Positions 40,068 through 47,560 of a stretch of 64,000 nucleotides of DNA are shown one piece after another (position 1 is the stretch's first letter; every line of letters begins with the position of its first letter). A program made the translations under genes and the position numbers. A model generated the notes under the pieces. That model saw only the letters and a list, made by a program, of their open reading frames with translations, searched no databases and was not told where the DNA came from. The stretch spans positions 310,001 through 374,000 of the forward strand of contig NZ_FRBV01000002.1 in assembly GCF_900142705.1 (NCBI RefSeq), written 5' to 3'. This DNA is from Nitrosospira sp. Nsp11. Its GTDB lineage: Bacteria; Pseudomonadota; Gammaproteobacteria; Burkholderiales; Nitrosomonadaceae.

Positions 40068-40101
40068 TTTTCCCTCTCTTAACGGTGAAACAATTGATAG
40101 T

Positions 40102-40362
40102 CTAGTCATTAATCGGAGACTTGCTGATTATTTGCCGCAGCAGTTTTGCCACGAGCACCAGAAGCATCCCGACTGCGAAGGTCGCATTCCTATGCAACTC
40201 TCCGGCAGTATTCGTAACGTAACTTCGTCTCGGTTTTTTATACATGGCAGCAAAGGCAATGCCTATTAGCTTCCCCATTTTTGCATCATTCAGCAGGTCC
40301 TGAAGAGCTTCGACGGTGCTATGGGATATGGTGTCGTCGGTGAGTACAAACGGGGGTTTCAT
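40102..40362 (-). CDS. conserved phage protein coupled to cI
   Basis: An 86-residue protein: STVEALQDLLNDAKMGKLIG, IAFAAMYKKPRRSYVTNTAG, ELHRNATFAVGMLLVLVAKL. This pattern (VExLxxLLxxAxxGxxIGxAFxA, G-E-x-x-RNxTFAxGM) is widespread in prophages beside repressor genes; function unknown. The ATG overlaps the cI stop by four bases, so it is translated with the repressor. Confidence 0.7.
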   Translation of the reverse strand: MKPPFVLTDDTISHSTVEALQDLLNDAKMGKLIGIAFAAMYKKPRRSYVTNTAGELHRNATFAVGMLLVLVAKLLRQIISKSPIND

Positions 40363-40874
40363 AAGTCATTCTTCCTTCTGCGTTGATTCTCCATATCGGA
40401 GACGTGCTGATAATCGGATGGCCCGTCGTAATCTATTTCCCCTTTTCTCCTGGCCGGCGCTTTATCTTTCGGGTTTCTATTTTTATTTTGTTTCGATTTT
40501 ATTGGTTGGGTTTCGTCTGTATCAGCTGAGTTTTCAGTAGGGGTTATCCCGGATTTCTTCATTAAGAAAACGCATAGATCTGAAACATGTTTCAGATCAT
40601 CTTCTTGCAGCGAATACATTGCTTCCGAGATCTGATTCATGAGCTTCTCGCTTTCAGAAAGAGCGTGATCTCCGGTTCCTTTCGACAGCCATTCAGGGCG
40701 AACGCCCAGTATCCTGGCCGCACACAAAAGGTTCTTTCCTTTTATCTCTGTTTCCGGGTTATTAAACCAATGTGAGATAGCTCCGGACGATAGACCGCAC
40801 CCCTTCCATATATCTGTTTTCTTTTTGCCTGATTTATCCAAGGCAAACTTCAGGCGTTCGGCAAGCGTTTTCAT
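40359..40874 (-). CDS. CI-like phage repressor without protease domain
   Basis: A 171-residue protein. The N-terminal 70 residues are a lambda-type HTH domain (LAERLKFALDKSGKKKTDIW, LSSGAISHWFNNPETEIKGK, NLLCAARILGVRPEWLSKG). The rest is a helical segment and a Lys/Asp-rich tail; there is no S24/LexA-like autoprotease domain, so induction cannot follow the classical RecA cleavage route. It is divergent from the Cro-like gene with three operators between. A -10-like TACTAT (40886-40881) leaves about six bases before the ATG, so the mRNA from this promoter would be leaderless, as in lambda pRM. Confidence 0.85.
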   Translation of the reverse strand: MKTLAERLKFALDKSGKKKTDIWKGCGLSSGAISHWFNNPETEIKGKNLLCAARILGVRPEWLSKGTGDHALSESEKLMNQISEAMYSLQEDDLKHVSDLCVFLMKKSGITPTENSADTDETQPIKSKQNKNRNPKDKAPARRKGEIDYDGPSDYQHVSDMENQRRRKNDL

Positions 40875-40889
40875 CTTAGTATAGTAAAC
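40874..40889. promoter_or_regulatory. repressor operator OR3-like
   Basis: TCTTAG-TATA-GTAAAC: one perfect half-site and one weak one. It overlaps the cI start codon and its -10 region, where binding would block cI synthesis. Confidence 0.55.
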
Positions 40890-40897
40890 AAAAAATA

Positions 40898-40913
40898 TCT
40901 TAGTGCGCTTGCA
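40898..40913. promoter_or_regulatory. repressor operator OR2-like
   Basis: TCTTAG-TGCG-CTTGCA: one perfect half-site and one weak one, centred 24 bases from OR3 and 23 from OR1. It overlaps the -35 box of the rightward promoter. Confidence 0.6.
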
Positions 40914-40937
40914 TCATGATTCTTAGTGTGCTAAGAT
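40909..40937 (+). promoter_or_regulatory. rightward early promoter (pR-like)
   Basis: TTGCAT (40909-40914), a 17-base spacer and TAAGAT (40932-40937). The Cro-like ATG is at 40944, only six bases after the -10 box, so transcription probably starts at or next to the A of the start codon and the transcript is leaderless. Confidence 0.7.
40921..40936. promoter_or_regulatory. repressor operator OR1-like
   Basis: TCTTAG-TGTG-CTAAGA, both half-sites perfect. It lies over the spacer and -10 box of the rightward promoter in the same phase as OL1 lies over the leftward promoter. Confidence 0.75.
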
Positions 40938-40943
40938 TTATCC

Positions 40944-41135
40944 ATGAACATTCCAGATAACGAAATCATTGATGCGCTCGGCGGCTCTTCCGCTGTTGCT
41001 GTTTTGTGCGAGGTCACTGTAGGCGCTGTGTCGCAGTGGAAGACTGATGGCATACCGAAGGCACGCCTAATGTATCTCAAAGTCATCCGCCCAGACATCT
41101 TCCTCTCCCCCTCCAAATCAAAGGAGGTGGCGTGA
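40944..41135 (+). CDS. Cro-like (YdaS-type) regulator
   Basis: A 63-residue protein: NEIIDALGGSSAVAVLCEVT, VGAVSQWKTDGIPKARLMYL, a helix-turn-helix typical of Cro/YdaS. It probably binds the same operators and shuts off cI in the lytic cycle. It is the first gene of the rightward early operon and its stop overlaps the next GTG by three bases. Confidence 0.85.
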   Translation: MNIPDNEIIDALGGSSAVAVLCEVTVGAVSQWKTDGIPKARLMYLKVIRPDIFLSPSKSKEVA

Positions 41136-41311
41136 ACGATAAAGAACGGGCAGCGCTAGAAACTGCGCGATACGAACTCGTAACGCTTGATGGTCTGACT
41201 GCGGCAGATGGTGCTGCGCCAGATAAAACCTTTGTCATAAACACCAGAAAAAGTATTGCGCTGATTGACGAAGTGCTTAACGAATCCTCAGGGGCAAATA
41301 AACATCCTTGA
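41132..41311 (+). CDS. 59-residue protein coupled to cro
   Basis: GTG 41132 is four bases after AAGGAGG and overlaps the cro stop (GTGA). The product, ALETARYELVTLDGLTAADG then KTFVINTRKSIALIDEVL, is acidic and mixed alpha/beta. No family is recognised; strong translation signals support it. Its 3' end overlaps the opposing KTSC gene by 35 bases. Confidence 0.65.
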   Translation: MNDKERAALETARYELVTLDGLTAADGAAPDKTFVINTRKSIALIDEVLNESSGANKHP

Positions 41312-41489
41312 TGTGCGCGGCGAAGTACTGACCTTTTGAATGGGATGCCATTAGACGAGCATGAATCGTATCCGGAACGCCAGAGAAGCGATAAATGCCG
41401 CCATTGATGAATTCGATTTCGAGTTTTCTGGTTTTAGGATCATAGCCCACCGCACGAATGCTGGTGGATGAAACAAAAACTCTGTCCAT
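41277..41489 (-). CDS. KTSC-domain protein
   Basis: A 70-residue protein from ATG 41489 with AGGAA before it. It has the KTSC pattern: a start with Ser (VFVSSTSIRAVGYDPKTRKL), IEFINGGIYRFSGVP, and the end FAAHIKDVYLPLRI. The family is small, cytoplasmic and of unknown function, with similarity to a domain of lysyl-tRNA synthetases. It is transcribed against the surrounding operon, so it has its own promoter. Confidence 0.8.
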   Translation of the reverse strand: MDRVFVSSTSIRAVGYDPKTRKLEIEFINGGIYRFSGVPDTIHARLMASHSKGQYFAAHIKDVYLPLRIR

Positions 41490-41597
41490 GGAGATTCCTT
41501 TTATGAAGTTTGATGTGGAACTCAAACTCTACCATAACCGGAATCTCCGCCCATTACCCGCCCGGCCGTTTCCCTCCCTCTTGTGCCGGACGGCTTT

Positions 41598-41626
41598 CCC
41601 TCTCCGCAATGGAGGGGGACTTTTTT
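41598..41626 (+). terminator. terminator-like hairpin in the rightward operon
   Basis: CCCTCTCCGC-AAT-GGAGGGGG makes a stem (about 41598-41618) followed by AC and six T, shortly before the ATG at 41639. In a lambdoid layout this is the place of tR1, where an antiterminator would be needed for read-through; none is identified. Confidence 0.5.
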
Positions 41627-41638
41627 AAGGATTGAAAC

Positions 41639-41896
41639 ATGGATGCCAAATTTGCACGATCCGGCAGAACCTCGGTGAGAGGAAAGCGTGGCGAGCGTCT
41701 GGAGTTCCAGACAGACCCCGAAACCTTGGAAATCATCAGCCTTCTTGCTGTGCGAGCCGGTATGCCCCGGTCTGAATTTATCAATGAAATCATTACAGTA
41801 TTTGCTCACGGCCAGCAGTCGATAGAGGAAGCATACATCAACAGAACGAGAATGATTGCCGGAAGAATCTCGGGACAAATTCGGGACGAACTATGA
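41639..41896 (+). CDS. phage ribbon-helix-helix-like protein
   Basis: An 85-residue basic protein: a beta strand (KRGERLEFQTDPETLEIISL) followed by helices (VRAGMPRSEFINEIITVFA). The strand-helix-helix order fits a ribbon-helix-helix DNA-binding protein. It overlaps the next start by four bases. Confidence 0.55.
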   Translation: MDAKFARSGRTSVRGKRGERLEFQTDPETLEIISLLAVRAGMPRSEFINEIITVFAHGQQSIEEAYINRTRMIAGRISGQIRDEL

Positions 41897-42204
41897 AGAC
41901 CGCCGTACAGGATAGCTCAATCGCGGCTTACCGCGCATTGCCGGTAAAGCAGTTGGCGACTCAGGCGGATCGCATCTGCAACATCGTTGAAACGCGCGGC
42001 GGTGACTGGAGCCTGTCGGAAATCCAAGCGGTTTACATCTCGATCCACGGCGGGAATATCCAAGTCGGGACCGTCTCAGCTCGCGTAAACGAATTGATCG
42101 CAGCAAAGAGGCTGGAACGCCTCGAAACGATACGCAGCTGCAAGGTTAACGAGGACCGAGGCATTCACCCGGTTCGGATTCCGGTTCAGGAATCGCTGCA
42201 ATGA
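41893..42204 (+). CDS. phage DNA-binding-like hypothetical protein
   Basis: A 103-residue protein: LPVKQLATQADRICNIVETR, DWSLSEIQAVYISIHGGNIQ, VGTVSARVNELIAAKRLER. The second half looks like a winged-helix domain often found before phage replication genes. It overlaps the helicase-methyltransferase gene by four bases. The role is unknown. Confidence 0.6.
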   Translation: MKTAVQDSSIAAYRALPVKQLATQADRICNIVETRGGDWSLSEIQAVYISIHGGNIQVGTVSARVNELIAAKRLERLETIRSCKVNEDRGIHPVRIPVQESLQ

Positions 42205-44705
42205 AGCATCAGGATTACATCGATTTCCTGAGCAAGAAAATTCCGATGGCCTCATTCGATGGCAATGAGATTGGGGATCACGAAATCCATCCGATCCTGA
42301 AGCCGCACCAACGCGCATGCGTTCAGTGGGCAGTGAAGGGCGGCAACAGGGCGCTATTTGAATCCTTCGGCTTGGGCAAATCCCTGCAACAGATCGAAAT
42401 CGTACGCCTCACCCGGCAACGCGTCGGGGGCAAAGCTCTGATCGTCTGCCCGCTTGGGGTTCGTCAAGAATTCAAACGCGACGGCGCCATGGTTGGAATA
42501 GATTTCCAATTCATTCGCCGGCCGGAAGAGATGGGGGAGGGCGATTTCTACCTCACGAACTACGAAAGCATTCGGGATGGAAAACTCGATCCTCGGCTGT
42601 TCTCTGTCGTGAGCCTGGATGAAGCCAGCGTACTGCGCAGCTACGGGAGCAAGACATATCAAGAGTTCTTGCCACTGTTCGCCGGGGTAAAGCATAAGTT
42701 CGTTGCCACAGCGACACCTTCCCCTAACCGCTACAAAGAACTGATTCACTACGCAGGCTTCCTCGGCGTTATGGACACTGGCCAGGCCTTGACCCGGTTC
42801 TTTCAGCGCGACAGCACGCAGGCTAACAACCTTACGCTCTATCCACATAAAGAAAAAGAATTCTGGATGTGGCTGAACTCGTGGGCGATCTTCCTGCAAC
42901 GTCCGTCCGATCTCGGATTCTCGGACGATGGTTACGATCAGCCTGATCTGCAGGTGACCTATCACGAAGTCCGGACTGAGGTTATTTCCGGCGGGTTCGA
43001 GAAGGATGGCCAGGGGATCATGTTCAAGGATGCCGCGCTCGGCCTACAGGCCGCCGCTACCGAAAAGCGGGATAGCCTGGATAACCGTATCGAAAAGATG
43101 ATGGAGATCATCAACGCCTCGCCCGATGCCCATTTCATTATTTGGCACGATCTGGAAGCTGAGCGTCACGCTATCCAGAAGGCGCTACCCGAAGCTGTAT
43201 CCATCTACGGATCGCAAGACCTGGAAAAGCGCGAACAGGCGATTGTCGATTTCTCGAATGGCAAATTCCAATACCTTTCAGCAAAGCCAGAGATAGCAGG
43301 ATCCGGGTGTAACTTTCAGCGCCATTGCCACAAAGCAATATTCCTCGGCATTGGCTACAAGTTCAACGATTTTATCCAAGCCATTCACCGCATTAAACGC
43401 TTCCTGCAAACCCACGCTTGCGAGATTCACATTATCCATTCCGAAGCTGAGCGGGAAATCCTCAAATCGCTGCTAATGAAGTGGAAGCAGCACGACAGCA
43501 TGGTGGCAAACATGACGGAAATCATCAAGGAACACGGCTTGAACCATCTCTCAATGGCCGACATTCTCACCCGAACCATAGGCGTCGAACGCCTGGAAGT
43601 GCGCGGAGAGCATTTCACGGTAGCGAATAACGATTGCGTCATTGAGGCGCGCCGGCAGGATGAGAACTCGGTCAGTTTGATCGTTACCTCTATCCCGTTC
43701 GCGAATCATTACGAGTACACCCCCAGCTACAACGATTTCGGGCATACCGCGAACAACGATCACTTTTGGGCGCAGATGGATTTTCTCACGCCGGAACTTC
43801 TTCGGGTATTGCAGCCCGGCCGCATGTATGCCTGCCACGTCAAAGACCGGATCCTGTTCGGTAATGTGACCGGCGCCGGCGTCCCTACTGTAAGCCCTTT
43901 TCATTGCGAAGCCATCATGCATGCGCGCAAGCACGGCTTCGACTACATGGGCATGATCACGGTGGTAACCGATGTGGTGCGCGAGAACAATCAAACATAC
44001 CGACTGGGTTGGTCTGAGCAGTGCAAGGACGGTACCAAGATGGGTGTGGGCTCGCCTGAGTATGTGTTGTTGTTCAGGAAGCCGCAGAGCGATCGGACGC
44101 GTGGATATGCAGATGTTCCGGTAACGAAGAGCAAGAGCGATTACACCCGGGCCCGGTGGCAAACGGATGCTCACGCGTTCTGGCGCTCGAGCGGTAACCG
44201 TCAATTGACCGCGGAAGAGATGGCCAGCTACGGACCAGTCAAACTCGCAAAGATGTTCACGGATTACAGCCTGCGGAACATCTACGACCATCAGTTTCAT
44301 GTGCGGATCGGGGAAGAACTGGACGCGATGTCCGCTCTGCCTTCTACCTTCATGAGCCTGGCGCCCGGCAGCCATCATCAGGACGTTTGGCATGACGTAA
44401 ACCGCATGATCACGCTCAATGGCGCTCAGACTCAGCGAGGCCTACAGAATCACGTATGCCCCTTACAGTTCGATATTGTTGACCGGTTGATAGAACGGTA
44501 CTCCAACAAAGGCGAGGTCGTCTACGACCCGTTTGGCGGCTTAATGACCGTTCCTTACCGGGCAATAAAACTCGGCAGGAAAGGCCGCGCAAGCGAACTC
44601 AACACATCCTATTTCTTTGATGGGGTTCAGTACCTAAAAACCATCGAGAAAGAAATGTCGATGCCTGATCTGTTCGCATTCGAGCAAGAGGAGGCGATAG
44701 CGTGA
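42201..44705 (+). CDS. SNF2-type helicase fused to DNA methyltransferase
   Basis: An 834-residue two-part protein. The first 440 residues are a SNF2-like helicase: Walker A GLGKS (57-61), DEAS at 140-143, TATPSPNRYKELIHYAGFLG and a late QAIHRIKRF motif VI. Residues about 470-830 form an N4/N6 amino methyltransferase: SIPF at 497-500 stands where (S/D)PPY is usual, and DPFGG (776-780) followed by LGRKGRASELN is the AdoMet-binding motif. Such fusions exist in phages and in P1 DarB, where they protect DNA from restriction. The SIPF variant seems to be shared by phage relatives as far as I recall. Substrate base is not certain. Confidence 0.8.
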   Translation: MKHQDYIDFLSKKIPMASFDGNEIGDHEIHPILKPHQRACVQWAVKGGNRALFESFGLGKSLQQIEIVRLTRQRVGGKALIVCPLGVRQEFKRDGAMVGIDFQFIRRPEEMGEGDFYLTNYESIRDGKLDPRLFSVVSLDEASVLRSYGSKTYQEFLPLFAGVKHKFVATATPSPNRYKELIHYAGFLGVMDTGQALTRFFQRDSTQANNLTLYPHKEKEFWMWLNSWAIFLQRPSDLGFSDDGYDQPDLQVTYHEVRTEVISGGFEKDGQGIMFKDAALGLQAAATEKRDSLDNRIEKMMEIINASPDAHFIIWHDLEAERHAIQKALPEAVSIYGSQDLEKREQAIVDFSNGKFQYLSAKPEIAGSGCNFQRHCHKAIFLGIGYKFNDFIQAIHRIKRFLQTHACEIHIIHSEAEREILKSLLMKWKQHDSMVANMTEIIKEHGLNHLSMADILTRTIGVERLEVRGEHFTVANNDCVIEARRQDENSVSLIVTSIPFANHYEYTPSYNDFGHTANNDHFWAQMDFLTPELLRVLQPGRMYACHVKDRILFGNVTGAGVPTVSPFHCEAIMHARKHGFDYMGMITVVTDVVRENNQTYRLGWSEQCKDGTKMGVGSPEYVLLFRKPQSDRTRGYADVPVTKSKSDYTRARWQTDAHAFWRSSGNRQLTAEEMASYGPVKLAKMFTDYSLRNIYDHQFHVRIGEELDAMSALPSTFMSLAPGSHHQDVWHDVNRMITLNGAQTQRGLQNHVCPLQFDIVDRLIERYSNKGEVVYDPFGGLMTVPYRAIKLGRKGRASELNTSYFFDGVQYLKTIEKEMSMPDLFAFEQEEAIA

Positions 44706-44749
44706 GCCAAAATTTACAAACCATAAAGAAAGACAAGGTGGAGGTTTAG
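44702..44749 (+). CDS. possible 15-residue leader peptide
   Basis: GTG 44702 overlaps the stop of the large gene (GTGA) and follows GAGGAGG; the product is lysine-rich (QNLQTIKKDKVEV). It ends two bases before the ATG of the replication gene, so it may serve only to carry ribosomes across the gap. Confidence 0.25.
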   Translation: MSQNLQTIKKDKVEV

Positions 44750-44750
44750 C

Positions 44751-45590
44751 ATGGCTCGTGCCAGAAATATTAAGCCATCGTTTTTTCAGAATGATGTTCT
44801 CGGAGAGTTACCGCCCCTAGATCGGCTCGCCTTTATCGGAATGTGGACGATAGCCGATTTTAAGGGATGTCTTGAGCATAGGCCGAAGAGACTGAAAGCC
44901 CAACTTCTGCCTTACGACGACTGCGACTTTGAAGTAATCGCGAATAATCTGGATAAATCTGGATTTGTACGGATTTACTCTGTGCAAGGTCAACGCTACA
45001 TCAAGATTATCAATTTCGTTAAGCATCAGAACCCGCATAAGAATGAGAAGGAAGCGGGCAGCGAGATACCTGATCTTGATGAAAATGACAATACAATCAA
45101 CGCGGTAGGTGGACTCGCGATTAATCGCGATAAAAACGGAACTGCTCCGGCTGATTCCCCCTTCCTGAATCCCTCTTCCTTGATTCCTGATTCCCCTTCC
45201 CTTAATCCCGATTCACTGAATCCCTCAAACCCTAAAAAACCAAAAGCAGATGCACCGCGAGGATCGCGGTTGCCTGCTGACTGGATGTTGCCGAAGTCCT
45301 GGGGGGAATGGGCAGCGAAAAACCGTAAGGATTTATCCGTTCTGGACATCCGGGAAATAGGAGCTTCGTTTAAAGACCACTGGATTGCACAACCTGGGCG
45401 GCAAGGGGTAAAGGCGGATTGGGAAGCTACTTGGCGTAACTGGATCCGGAAAGAGCGGGTTAAGCCTGTCATTTCCTTTGCAGACAGAAAGGCCAAAGAA
45501 AAGGCGGATGCCGAGGCTGCTGTTGATGCCTGGGCTAATGGCGTTCCGGTTGGCTCCACCTACATCGAAGGAGAATTCGGCCGTGCGTGA
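44751..45590 (+). CDS. phage replication initiator (lambda O-like role)
   Basis: A 279-residue protein. The N-terminal 110 residues are a winged-helix region (RNIKPSFFQNDVLGELPPLD, RLAFIGMWTIADFKGCLEHR, RYIKIINFVKHQNPHKNEKE). A linker at about 130-165 is repetitive (LNPSSLIPDSPSLNPDSLNP) and its DNA contains iterons. The C-terminal part (LPADWMLPKSWGEWAAKNRK, ADWEATWRNWIRKE) is the domain found in phage O-like proteins. The order initiator, then loader-like gene matches lambda O-P. It should bind the iterons and start phage replication. Confidence 0.75.
   Translation: MARARNIKPSFFQNDVLGELPPLDRLAFIGMWTIADFKGCLEHRPKRLKAQLLPYDDCDFEVIANNLDKSGFVRIYSVQGQRYIKIINFVKHQNPHKNEKEAGSEIPDLDENDNTINAVGGLAINRDKNGTAPADSPFLNPSSLIPDSPSLNPDSLNPSNPKKPKADAPRGSRLPADWMLPKSWGEWAAKNRKDLSVLDIREIGASFKDHWIAQPGRQGVKADWEATWRNWIRKERVKPVISFADRKAKEKADAEAAVDAWANGVPVGSTYIEGEFGRA
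45152..45230. repeat. iterons inside the replication gene (putative origin)
   Basis: Six tandem units of 7-15 bases share TGAWTCCC: 45152-45165, 45166-45179, 45181-45187, 45188-45201, 45202-45216 and 45217-45230. The units TGATTCCCCCTTCC and TGAATCCCTCTTCC are nearly identical. As in lambda, the origin would lie within the initiator gene. Confidence 0.65.
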
Positions 45591-46245
45591 TAACGACAAA
45601 CAGCATTTTGCGAAACTGATGATCGCGACCATGGCGGTTTATGACAAACCGGTCAATCCTGACGTGATCGGGATCTGGTGGAACGCGCTTTCCGAGCATG
45701 AATTCCCGGACGTGAGGGATGCGTTTTCTGCCCACATCAAGCGCGGTGAATTTGCGCCACGACCAGCAAGCATTATTTCAATCCTGAACGAAATGCGCCC
45801 GGATGGCAGGCCTTCTGCAGATGAAGCGTGGGCGATGATCCCGCGAGACGAGGATGCGAGCGTCGTTATGACTGAGGAAATGGCAGAGGCGCTACACATT
45901 GCGCGCCCACTGCTTGATACCGGAGACCAGATAGCGGCTCGCATGGCATTTAAGGCGGCATATGAGCGGCTAACCGAAGCGAATAGAAATTCTGGCGTCA
46001 AACCAAAGTGGTTCCCATCGCTAGGCCATGACAAGCAGGGCAGGGATGCCGCGATAAATGAGGCTGTACGGCTCGGCAGATTGGGGTCGGAACATGCCAA
46101 AAGTCTCGCCGTAAATCAAGACACGCTTATGGCGCTTGAGGATAAAAGCGGTGTGTCAATGGAGCAGGCGAAGGCGAATATCGCGAAGATTAAAGCCATG
46201 CTGACCTCTAAAGTGGCGCAGAACGTCGATACAGAGGTTGCATGA
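45583..46245 (+). CDS. phage replication protein P-like
   Basis: About 220 residues from GTG 45583, which overlaps the stop of the O-like gene and has AAGGAG upstream; an open frame further upstream has no such site. The text KLMIATMAVYDKPVNPDVIG, IWWNALSEHEFPDVRDAFSA, PASIISILNEMRPDGRPSAD is that of phage P-like/DnaB-loader-associated proteins. The C-terminal part is helical. It probably recruits the host replicative helicase; the loader role is inferred from position. Confidence 0.65.
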   Translation: MRDNDKQHFAKLMIATMAVYDKPVNPDVIGIWWNALSEHEFPDVRDAFSAHIKRGEFAPRPASIISILNEMRPDGRPSADEAWAMIPRDEDASVVMTEEMAEALHIARPLLDTGDQIAARMAFKAAYERLTEANRNSGVKPKWFPSLGHDKQGRDAAINEAVRLGRLGSEHAKSLAVNQDTLMALEDKSGVSMEQAKANIAKIKAMLTSKVAQNVDTEVA

Positions 46246-47552
46246 TTTACGGCTCCGTCTGCTCCGGAATAGAAGCGGCCAGCGCGGCCTGGCATCCGCT
46301 TGGTTGGAAAGCCGCCTTCTTTTCCGAGATAGAAAAATTCCCATGCTCGGTACTTGACCATCACTACCCGACAGTCCCGAACCTGGGCGACATGACAAAG
46401 TTTAAGGAGTGGCCTGATGCAATCATCAATGTCCTTGTGGGAGGAACCCCTTGTCAATCATTCAGTATCGCCGGACTCAGAAAAGGACTGGATGATCCGC
46501 GTGGCAACCTCATGCTTACCTATCTTGCCATTGCTGCAAGGTATCGCCCCCGCTTCTTGGTATGGGAGAACGTCCCCGGCGTACTGTCCAGTAACGGAGG
46601 AAGGGATTTTGGAACCTTCCTTGGAGGGTTGGGGCAACTCGGGTATGGGTTCGCCTACCGCGTTCTTGACGCTCAGCACTTTGGAGTTCCCCAGCGGCGC
46701 CGTCGCGTCTTCGTTGTCGGATGTCTTGGAGACTGGAGACGTGCCGCAGCGGTACTTTTTGAGCGCCACAGCCTGTCGGGGAATCCTGCGCCGAGCAGAG
46801 AAAAGGGGAAAGGATTTGCCCACGACACTGCGCCATGCCTTACAAGCAGTGGCCGGGGCGTCGAGCGATCAGGCGACACAAGAGGACAAGACCCGGTTAT
46901 AGCGGTGGCTGGGCCGCTCACCACAAGGCCATACGCTGATAACGCATCGCAAGAATATAACCTCATCGCTCATTCCCTACGCGGCGAAGGCTTTGACGCA
47001 AGCAAGGATGGAACGGGGCGCGGTACGCCGCTGGTTCCGGTAGCAATTCAAAACGCCACTCGCGGCAAGAGTCAGAACGGCCTCGGCATCGGTGGCGATG
47101 TAATGTTCACGCTGGATCAGGGCTCGCAGCATGCCATCGCCTTCGACTGCAAAGCATCCGGGCAGAATGGATTCGGGGTGGGAAACGTTGCTTCAACTCT
47201 GCGAAGCATGGGGCATGCCAATTCGCATCAAAACGGCGGAGGACATCAAGCGGTTTGTTTTGCTCAAAACACAAGGGACGAGGTTCGTGAAATGGCGGTT
47301 GTAGGCGCCCTTGCCGCACAACCAGGTATGAAGCAAACCAGTTACATAAGACAGTCAATGCAAGTACGCCGCCTTACCCCGCGGGAATGCGCCCGATTGC
47401 AGGGATTCCCTGATGACTACCTGGACATCCTCCACAACGGAAAGCCTGCAGCCGATGGACCGAAGTACAAGGCATTGGGTAACTCTATGGCTGTTCCTTG
47501 CATGGCTTGGATAGGCGAGCGCATCGCCATGGTTAATCGGATAGAGGCGTGA
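46242..47552 (+). CDS. C5-cytosine DNA methyltransferase
   Basis: A 436-residue Dcm-family enzyme. Motif I is GSVCSGIEAASAAW (4-17), the catalytic motif IV is GGTPCQSFS with Cys71, motif VI is ENVPG (109-113), motif VIII is QRRRRVF (151-157), and the last motifs are LTPRECARLQGFPDDYL and ALGNSMAVPC. The target-recognition region between about 170 and 390 is long and rich in Gly/Asn/Gln. It methylates cytosine in an unknown sequence; no partner endonuclease is seen, so it probably shields phage DNA from host restriction. It overlaps the preceding stop by four bases. Confidence 0.9.
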   Translation: MIYGSVCSGIEAASAAWHPLGWKAAFFSEIEKFPCSVLDHHYPTVPNLGDMTKFKEWPDAIINVLVGGTPCQSFSIAGLRKGLDDPRGNLMLTYLAIAARYRPRFLVWENVPGVLSSNGGRDFGTFLGGLGQLGYGFAYRVLDAQHFGVPQRRRRVFVVGCLGDWRRAAAVLFERHSLSGNPAPSREKGKGFAHDTAPCLTSSGRGVERSGDTRGQDPVIAVAGPLTTRPYADNASQEYNLIAHSLRGEGFDASKDGTGRGTPLVPVAIQNATRGKSQNGLGIGGDVMFTLDQGSQHAIAFDCKASGQNGFGVGNVASTLRSMGHANSHQNGGGHQAVCFAQNTRDEVREMAVVGALAAQPGMKQTSYIRQSMQVRRLTPRECARLQGFPDDYLDILHNGKPAADGPKYKALGNSMAVPCMAWIGERIAMVNRIEA

Positions 47553-47560
47553 AATGGTAA

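Noticed and set aside
43551-44393. 280-codon minus-strand frame rich in His and Arg
   Set aside because: It is antisense to the methyltransferase domain of the 834-residue protein, whose motifs are intact, and no ribosome site is present.
45026-45559. 177-codon minus-strand frame
   Set aside because: Antisense to the replication gene; its Ser/Phe-rich text mirrors the repeats of the linker.
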